Shown: one piece after another, positions 56,800 through 64,000 of the stretch | How positions within the stretch are numbered: the stretch's first letter is position 1 | Layout of the letters: every line of letters starts with the position of its first letter | NCBI GenBank assembly: GCA_013397455.1 | Contig: VYZB01000219.1 | Coordinates: 679,403-743,402 of the forward strand | From: Crotophaga sulcirostris | Taxonomy: Eukaryota; Chordata; Aves; Cuculiformes; Crotophagidae | Length of the DNA: 64,000 nucleotides | Direction: 5' to 3' | Program-made: the position numbers and the translations under genes | The notes under the pieces: model-generated | What the model saw: the letters and a program-made list of their open reading frames with translations, nothing else | What the model was told of the DNA's origin: nothing | The model's database searches: none

Positions 56800-56905
56800 A
56801 CAAGGGCTTTGAGCCCCCTGATCCAGTGGGAGGTGTCCCTGGCCATGGCAGGGGGTGGCTTTAAGGTCCCTTCCAACCCAAACCATTCCATCATTCCATG
56901 ACCAG
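56800..56905 (+). mobile_element. CR1 3' end
   Basis: Plus-oriented: CCTGATCCAGTGGGAGGTGT and a CCATTCCATCATTCCATGAC tail. Confidence 0.85.
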
Positions 56906-57420
56906 TCTTGTAACATAGGTTTATGAACAGATGGAACAGCATTTACTAAATCACCTAATAGAACAGAAGGTTCTCTGGGGCACAGGGCTGCCTTTCTTAG
57001 AGAGGCAGAGGTGCCTCTGTTGAGGAGGGGAATGCACCATTTTGCAGCCCTGTCTTCTGGGGTGCTGTGGGGCACTGCCTGCTCCCTGGGCAGACTCCAC
57101 GGTGAATGTGCGGTGATGTGGGCTGTTCCCATGGATCTCAAGAGTTTGCCAGGTTTTCTCTTTGTCACTGGGCTTCCTTTTCTTAAATAGCTTTCCAGTA
57201 CAGTGTCTGGATGCTGGTTTGCAAATGCCTTAAGATGATTTATACATTCAACACAAAAATAATGTGCTGAGATCATCATGAGAGCCAAGGTCCTCTAGCA
57301 GCTGCCAAACTCAGACAGCACCTTTCTCCAGAATTCCCTTGCAGAAGCCATTGGTCTTGTTCCTCCATGGGGAGAAGTAGCTGCTTGCAACAAATTTTCT
57401 TTTTTAAATTATCACAGGTG

Positions 57421-57812
57421 CTTTTTAGTGTACCTGGCATGTGAAAGCATCCAGAATTGCTGAAGAAAGAGCTATAGCCTACACTCAATCTTTGTCAAAG
57501 GAAAATGGGGATAAAGATGCTGAGCTGGCAGTTCATTTCAGCATTTTTGGTGCAGCTGAGGAGAAATCTGAGTCCTTGAATGGAGCCTCTGGGGATGGGA
57601 GGAAACCGAGGGCAAGGGAGATGACATTGCCCTGTCCTACCATCCCTGATGGACCATCCTATGGGCTAACTGAAGAGGAAGAGGATCCTGCTCAATACTT
57701 TCCTCCATCACAGCTCAGCCCTTCACTGAAGGTTGCACCAGAGCACTGGCTCATAAGGACTTCTCCTTTTGCAAAATTAGACCTTGGAGTTATCGTAAAT
57801 AAGATGAATTAG
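57421..57812 (+). other. Unrecognised plus-strand open frame, possible terminal exon
   Basis: After TTTTTAG at 57422-57428 (preceded by a T-rich stretch) the frame stays open for 127 codons to TAG at 57810-57812: CTWHVKASRIAEERAIAYTQ, later EDPAQYFPPSQLSPSLKVAP. It has no ATG near its beginning, so it would have to be a 3' exon. It resembles no family I know. No poly(A) signal was identified. Confidence 0.2.
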
Positions 57813-59689
57813 CAGTGCTCAGTCCCTGTAGTTAAGCTCTGCTGCGTTTGAGCTTTGCTGTGGAGAAGTGAGTGGACTTGCTGTGAAGAGGCCAAGGGAT
57901 GGAGATCCCCTTCTGGCACTTTGCTCAGGAGTAAAGAGCCCTGTTTCTCTGAGCTCCACCACACATTATTTCAAAGCAGAGTACAACTGGCTCTGACTTC
58001 TGGTAACTGTTGCTTGTTGTGTCTTCCCTGCCAACTCAAATAATCAAAAGTCCTGTTGTATTGGGTGTTTGCTTTTGGTGAAGGTGCTTAGCATCCTGGT
58101 TGAGTTACAGCGGGGAGGGATGGGTGTGCACGAAGCGGGAAGAGACCCAAGTCTCGTCGTGGGGCTGAGCAGTGGGATGGGGCTGAACAAAATCGCACCA
58201 CGCGTCATGGCTCCCCGCAGACAGCCCCGGGGGACTCTCGTGCTAACAGGGCTGGAAACTGTTTCCTCCTGGTGCCGCTGTCAGCACCCTTCCACTTAGG
58301 GCTCTGGCTCTATAAACAGCTAACAATAATAATCAGGGACGCAGGCAGCACAGCTGTAATTGCAATAAACATCAAAGCCTTTCAAAGGACTCGCCATTGA
58401 GCGTAAGCGCTGCCAAGATATTGTGTGTTTGGGTGCAAGTGATTTATAGCCAGACTGTACAGTTCCAGGTCGGGATGGGTAGCTTGCAGAGGGATTTATG
58501 ATGGGAAATATGTTTTTCTGCTCTTGCTGTAGGGGAAAACTCCTAATTATCTGCCTGAGCCGTAGGGCTGCAGAGGAGCACATTGGAACTGCAGGTGTAT
58601 CTCAGCTCTGACTCAGCGCTACCTGCTTTTCAGCTAATTTTTCCAGAGGACGAGCAGGGGAATTTTGGATTTCTGTTATTTGCAGTAGTTCTGTGATACT
58701 GAATTTGAGTTTTAGGCTGGGATCAGTGGGATCTTTCCACAGAATCTTCTTGTGCGGCAGCCAAGGTGCTCCTGGAGTCAGCAGCTCACCCTACTCACTC
58801 CTCCGCACAAGAGGAGAATGATTTAAGCAACAAAAAAGGTGAATTTTAGGTATTTCTGCTTTGGTATTATATTTGGCTATCATAAACATTTAAAGAGTGG
58901 TTTCTCCAGCTGCTGATCAAAGAGAGGAACAGACTTCTGAAAAGCCCAACCCCTCAGTATAGCAGCAATGCTGTAGCAGAGCCCTGGACTAGCTGTTGGG
59001 AACGCTTCAGCAGGGTTTAGGTGAGGCTCAGGAAAGGCTCGTGCTGTCCAGTCTGCATTCACAGAGGGAGGACCTCTGGCACCAGTACGAGTCTCTGGGG
59101 CTGGTCCTGTACTCTCCGAGCTGGTCATGGAGAGGGACCATCTATCCCTGGTGATGTGTAGCCCTGAACTCACTGGACTCTTCTCCTCCCCTGGCAGTTC
59201 TGGGGGCAGATGTGGTGATGTCCTCCCTGTCCCCAGGCAGCGCATTGTGTAGCAGGGAGCTGCAGAGCCCCTGTGGCTTTGTGCAGCCTTGCTGTACCGA
59301 CCCCGGTGTCACTCTCTGCTTGCAGGCTGCACAAACAAATGCTTTCAGAAAAGAGACCTTGCCACCTAAAATTAGACTTTTCAGTTCAAATGACCTGTGA
59401 CAAAAATATACTGAGCACTTAATGCAAGAGCAGCTGTTTCCTGGGTGAAGAAGCAGCTGCTGAAGCAGCAGAGAGAAACAAGACCCAATTCTGAGGACTT
59501 TCACATGGAAAAAAATCCTGTATTAGGAAACCTGGAAAGCAGAGATCTCTGCAGAACTCTAGGCCCTATTTTATTGAGCACCTAAAAATGTGCCTCGACC
59601 TTGAGGGTCTCACAGCAGAAGAGGGAAGGTGGAAATGTGGAGGAGAGAGAGGAAAAGTGTCATTGTGCAGGCTGGATAACTGACAGCCT

Positions 59690-59850
59690 AAATCAGGTCC
59701 CAGACCAACAGAGGTATTTAAGTATCTGATTCTCAAATGACATGAGGGGTTGGCAGCTCACTGCCAAGTCCTTCTGAATTGCAATGACTTGGCCAAAGTG
59801 TTATGGAAAGTTTAGAGAGCCAGGAATTAAACCCGGATCTCATCAGCAAT
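59690..59850 (-). mobile_element. Possible MIR-like remnant
   Basis: ACTTGGCCAAAGTGTTATGG and GCCAGGAATTAAACCCGGAT resemble the reverse complement of the MIR core. Strongly diverged. Confidence 0.35.
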
Positions 59851-60459
59851 TAAAAACAACTTTTGGCTTCCTCTGCCTGTCCTCAATGGTTGCACCCTGG
59901 CCTGGGCATCCTCTCCAAGCATCATACTCCGTGCTCCTCTCTGGTGAGCTCTTCTGGAAGTGGTGCTTAGCGGAAGGCAATTAAAAACCCCTTGAATGTT
60001 GAAAACAAGTCGGGAGACAAACAATGTGGGGAAACCTCATGTTTGGAGAGGGCTCTCCCACATCACCGTGCGTGCTAAGGTCTGGTTTTCCCACAAGAAG
60101 TGGTTGCTTCTGGAAGAGCAAAGCAGCATGGCTTTTCTCTTGGCTGCACCACCACTGCTCCGTGGTGTCTGGGGAGCAAACACCTTCTCCATCAGGGCTG
60201 CTCTCCCATCACTCTCTGCTTACTGGTTACAGTTACCTCTGCTACCCGCTTGTCTTAGAGCTCTGTGTTCACTCCTGGTTTCTGTAGAGCTGGAGATGAT
60301 GGTCCTGCCCTTCTTCTGGTTACAGTACTCCTAGGGTTTGACCCTGGGTCTGGTGTTTTGGAGGAGGAAATCACCCCATGCCTGGTTCAAACGAAAGAGT
60401 AGGGGACCAGCTATCCAGACCTGATGGGAACCGGAGCTCATCATGTGTTTCTTGCCTAC

Positions 60460-60610
60460 CTACAGGTATTTCTTAAATTAATGTTATTCACCAGCAGATC
60501 TCAAAGTACTTTATAGAAGAGAGGAGTGGTAGCTCTCCTTTGTTTCCTGTGGATTGGGAAACCGAGGCACAGAGAAAGCATCTCAAGATGCAGGCAAGTT
60601 CAGCAGTGCT
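60460..60610 (-). mobile_element. Possible MIR-like remnant
   Basis: CAGATCTCAAAGTACTTTAT and GGGAAACCGAGGCACAGAGA fit the reverse complement of MIR in the expected order. Assigned by eye. Confidence 0.45.
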
Positions 60611-60704
60611 GCTTTTGCACCTCGGTGAAGCTACCAGCCAAGGTCCTGCAGTTGTACAGCCAGCTTTGCAGGTGGTCCTCAGGAAATGGTACAATTAAGT
60701 TCCA

Positions 60705-60830
60705 AATCATAGAATCATTAAGGTTGGAAAAGACCTCCAAGCTCATCCAGCCCAAACATCAGCCCAACCCCACCGTGCCTGCTAAACCATGTCCCCAGGT
60801 GCCACAACCGCATGCTTTTTGAACCCCTCC
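60705..60830 (-). mobile_element. CR1, 3' part left of the LTR insertion
   Basis: AATCATAGAATCATTAAGGT through GAACCCCTCC, where the solo LTR interrupts it. It continues at 61208. Confidence 0.9.
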
Positions 60831-61207
60831 TGTTGGGGGCCTTAGGAATGTAGGACAAGTATACAGCAAGTTATGAAGGTCAAAGTGACCTTGAGATAGG
60901 GAAGGCATGTACGGACTTGTAGAAGTTATGTGCAAAACAGAATGCCTGAAACTGCAAGGCAGGAACCAAAAGCTTAGCTACCCTTGAACACGCTAACCAA
61001 TCATAAGGCTTAGAGGGCGCATGAATGCCTCGTGATAGAGTATAACCTCCAATCGAGTAACGTGTGACCGCATGCATGGACCTAGAATATGATATAAATA
61101 GAGATGCTTTGTTAACAATAAACGGAGACGCTCGGAGACGCTCGGAGACGCTTGAGCATAACTTACATCGTATCGGTGTGTTTTCTCCCCTGTACCTGGC
61201 CGCGGCA
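60831..61207 (+). mobile_element. Solo LTR of an endogenous retrovirus, inserted in a CR1
   Basis: A 377-bp element beginning TGTTGG and ending GGCA splits a CR1 copy, flanked by the 6-bp direct repeat CCCTCC (60825-60830, 61208-61213). Inside are a TATA box TATAAATA (61093-61100), AATAAA (61117-61122) and a triplicated GGAGACGCT motif after it. This U3-R-U5 order places it in plus orientation. A 6-bp duplication is usual for alpharetrovirus-like avian ERVs. No internal viral genes are present, so it is a recombined solo LTR. The family is not identified. Confidence 0.85.
61093..61100 (+). promoter_or_regulatory. TATA box in the solo LTR
   Basis: TATAAATA, 17 bp upstream of the LTR AATAAA. 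It could still act as a promoter rightward; activity is unknown. Confidence 0.5.
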
Positions 61208-61730
61208 CCCTCCAGGGATGGAGACTCCACCACTGCCCTGGGCAGCCTCTGCCAGGGCTTCATCACTCTTTTGGTAGAGAAGTTTTCTCTAATATCCAAT
61301 CTAAAGCTGCTCTGGTGTAACTTGAGGCCATTTCCTCTCATCCCATCCCCTGTCACTTGGGAGCAGAGCCCAGCACCCACCTCCCCACAGCCTCCTTTCC
61401 AGGAGCTGCAGAGACCGATGAGGTCTCCACTCAGCCTCCTCTTCTCCAGGCTAAACAGCCCCAGGACCCTCAGCCGTTCTCACAACCCCTGTTCTCCAGC
61501 CCCTTCCCCAGCTCCGTACCCTTCTCTGGATGTGCTCCAACCCCTCAAGGTCCTTCTGGGAGTGAAGGGACCAAAACTGAACCCAGGATTCGAGGTGCAG
61601 CCTCACCAGTGCTGAGTACAGGAGGACGATCCCTGCCCTGCTCCTGCTGGCCACCCCATGGCTGATCCAAGCCAGGATGCTGGTGGCCTTCCTGCCCACC
61701 TGGGCACACTGTGTGTTGCGTGCTCCAGCT
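61208..61730 (-). mobile_element. CR1, continuation right of the LTR insertion
   Basis: Begins with the duplicated CCCTCC then AGGGATGGAGACTCC, and runs through CTCCTCTTCTCCAGGCTAAA to a part encoding a degraded ORF2 end. Confidence 0.9.
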
Positions 61731-62837
61731 GCTGCAGGAGACCAGCTGCTGGATTCACTTGTACCCTGCACCTCTGGCCAGGTGTCCACAGAGCCCTGGG
61801 ACAGCACGCGCATTACCATCCCCTGCAGCAGCACAGACAACTTGGTGGATCAGCAGTAGGTGTCTACCAGCCACATCTTGCTTCTCCCAATTTCATGGAG
61901 GCTCTTTGCTACCACTTCCAAGTTTATCCACAAACTTATTGCTCTTTCCAGTAATTCTACAGTTCCCCAGGACTATCTGGGCATTGCTGGGGGAGCCAGG
62001 CTGTGTGGTGTTCATGAATGTGATCTGCTGGGATTGGTTCAACTCCCACCTAGTGACCCAAGAGACAAGGAGTGGAAGGGGTTTGCAAAGAGTTTTCTTA
62101 TAATTCCTGTTCTTTCCATTTTCTTTTCCTAAGTCTTTTGTCATGAACCCCAGAGGAGAGGTTGAAGGACATCCTTGCCTGGATGCAGTTGTTTCAGCAC
62201 ATCCTTGCCGGGGAACAACTGTGCATCTGCTGCCTGAGATGCTGAGTCTTGCAGAAGTGGCAGCTAAACATCAGGTAAAGCACCTTGACCTGGCCTGACA
62301 AGCTCCATCTGGGTCCAGGTTTTAGGTGAGTGACCCTGCTGACATCACCTAGGTTTTATTACCAGACTTCAAAAATTTATTGAAGTCACTTTATTATCTC
62401 TATTCCATACCTGGGGAAAACAAGGCATGGGAGCCCTATGTGATAAGTGATACCAGGCACAAAGCCTGCTGTGGTGCTGTGTGTCCATCCGGTGCATGGT
62501 AAGCCATGACATGTTTCTCCTTCATTGCTAATCACACCAATTTCAGTGTGATTCCAAGATTTTTAGCAACTCCAGAGTCACTTCTACCTAAGGCACCAGA
62601 GGAGCTCAGTGAATTGTATGTCTGGAGCTGCTTGAAAAGAGCTGTGCCGAGGTGAGCCTGATGATGGTGGGAAAGGTAGGGGAGACCCACCTTGCATCCC
62701 CTCTCTTGCCCAGAACCAGTGTCAGAAGGATTTGCCTGGCTTGCTCTGGAGTGTGAATGGACATGCTCCACACCTCCATGGACCCACATTGCTGCCACAA
62801 ACAGCTCCACATGAGCTCTTTAGGCCTCTCTTTTATC
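61731..62837. other. Intergenic stretch without recognised genes
   Basis: Between two CR1 fragments. One minus-strand frame from ATG near 62779 (MEVWSMSIHTPEQARQILL) reaches a donor-like AAG|GTGGGT near 62690, but I recognise no family and do not call a gene. Confidence 0.4.
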
Positions 62838-62839
62838 AG

Positions 62840-63400
62840 AGAATCATAGAATGGATGTGTTGGAAGGGACCTCAAAGCGCATCCAGTTCCAACACCCCTG
62901 CCATGGGCAGGGGCACCTCCCACTGGATCAGGAGGATCAAAGCCCCATCCAACCTGGCCATGAACACCTCCAGGGATGGGGCCGCCAACACTGCTCTGGG
63001 AAACCTGGGCCAGGGACTCCCCACCCTCACAGCAAAACATTTCTTCCTAAGATCTCATCTCAATTTCCTCTCTTGCAGCTCAAAACCCTTCCCCCTTGTC
63101 CTATCCCTGCACTCCCTGGTCAAGAACCCCTCCTCAGCTTTCCTGGAGCCCCTTTCAGTACTGGAGACTGCTCTAAGGTCTCCCCTCAGCCTTCTCTTCT
63201 CCAGGCTGGACAACCCCAACTCTCTCAGCCTGTTCTTGTACAGGAGCTGCTCCAGCCCTTGGATCATCCCCATGGTCTCCTCTGGACTTGCTCCAACAGC
63301 TCCATGTCCTTCCTGTGCTTGGGACTCCAGAACTGGACACAGGGCTCCAGGTGGGGTCTCACCAGAGCAGAGCAGAGGGACAGAATCCCCTCTCTCACCT
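62840..63400 (-). mobile_element. CR1 fragment
   Basis: AGAATCATAGAATGGATGTG through GGGACTCCAGAACTGGACAC, about 560 bp. Confidence 0.9.
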
Positions 63401-64000
63401 ACTGATCCCACTGCTTTGAGTACAGCCGACTTGGCTTTCTGGGCTGCAAGGGTGGTAACGAGCCAATAGATTTCCTTGTATATTACAATGTCCATGTCCC
63501 ATCCCTGTGCCCCTGACCAGCAAAACCTTGGTCTTGGGGAACTGGATCCCAAGCCAGTGGTTTTTTACCAGTGAGGGGTAGGAAGATTCTGCCTAACATG
63601 AAACCCAACTGCTAATAAGGCAGTGCCATTTATTTGTGCCATAAATTTTAATCTGTTATTTTTCGTGTAGCAAGTTTCAGCAGCTGCTGACATTAAGGGC
63701 AAAGTGTCCTTGAAATTTTATATCTCCATGCATCACCACAGCCAGAGATACTAAAGAGACCTTCTTTCTGCTGTGCTGGAATGATTCAGCTGAAAGGTAA
63801 AAGCAGCCACCCCAGCCCATAAGTCTACAATAAAGACGAATGGGAGGTTCCTCCTTGTTGTGGTGGTTGGGTCATCTATTTGCTCCTCTGGGAAGTGGAA
63901 TAATGAGACTTTCTAGCTGAGGCTTGGCAGTGGTGCTACACAAGACACCGATCTCCCTTTTCCAGCCTTGGGCTTTCCCGGCAGGATCATTCCCTATGCT
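63401..64000. other. Right end of the window, no feature recognised
   Basis: Moderately AT-rich unique sequence; no exon, RNA gene or repeat identified. Confidence 0.5.

Larger units (their letters stand above)
54348..60700. other. Region upstream of the ECSCR exons; no recognised gene
   Basis: Contains CR1 fragments (55848-56180, 56176-56250, 56800-56905), a MIR-like remnant (59690-59850) and two unrecognised coding-like frames (54519-54700 minus; 57421-57812 plus). SMIM33 and STING1, next in mammals, were not seen. Confidence 0.5.

Noticed and set aside
59142..59504. Minus-strand frame with a signal-peptide-like start, considered as ECSCR exon 1
   Set aside because: It begins at GTG, with ATG-TGA just upstream, and no phase-1 donor links it to ECSCR.
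62690..62790. Minus-strand MEVWSMSIHTPEQARQILL with a donor-like end
   Set aside because: No signal peptide, no recognisable family and no partner exon; probably chance.
62732..63469. 245-codon plus-strand frame
   Set aside because: Antisense CR1 sequence; similar frames recur at every CR1 copy in the window.

Overview
This window is nuclear DNA of a bird. Evidence: several dozen fragments of CR1, the dominant avian LINE, ending in the usual ATTCTATGA-type tail; a solo LTR of avian endogenous-retrovirus type; intron-containing vertebrate genes; and a gene order matching human 5q31.2 (PAIP2, SLC23A1, MZB1, PROB1, DNAJC18, ECSCR). The species cannot be told from the sequence. There are two runs of N (3304-3498 and 38570-38907).

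Layout. (1) 1-2600, plus strand: the 3' part of PAIP2 (last two coding exons, stop at 2444-2446, AATAAA at 2590). (2) 5923-11468, minus: a complete 15-exon SLC23A1 (vitamin C transporter SVCT1), 616 residues by my splice model, convergent with PAIP2. (3) 11948-13042, minus: complete 4-exon MZB1, 187 residues. (4) 14063-18301, minus: PROB1, essentially one exon of about 1412 codons, with a 19-unit, 13-residue repeat array. (5) 18.3-24.9 kb: CR1 fragments and an isolated GC-rich promoter-like island at 21.98-22.30 kb. Mammals carry SPATA24 here; I could not find it. (6) 24972-39304, minus: complete 7-exon DNAJC18, 296 residues, with a CpG-rich promoter containing a 60-bp tandem duplication. (7) 39.5-43.5 kb: CR1 pieces and an ancient MIR-like SINE. 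(8) 43487-54347, minus: eight ECSCR exons (mucin-like ectodomain, membrane segment, conserved tail); the signal-peptide exon was not found. (9) 54.4-64 kb: no recognised gene; CR1s, a CR1 split by a solo LTR with target-site duplication, and two weak unrecognised exon candidates.

The genes are not one pathway. Roles known from the families are translational control (PAIP2), ascorbate uptake (SLC23A1), ER folding in plasma and marginal-zone B cells (MZB1), an ER-membrane HSP40 (DNAJC18), an endothelial surface protein (ECSCR) and an uncharacterised proline-rich protein (PROB1). Exon boundaries were read by eye; the reading phase closes across every junction listed for SLC23A1, MZB1, DNAJC18 and ECSCR. 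I saw no CRISPR, tRNA, rRNA or operon. I found no convincing new biological system; the best leads are regulatory and repeat-driven gene evolution.
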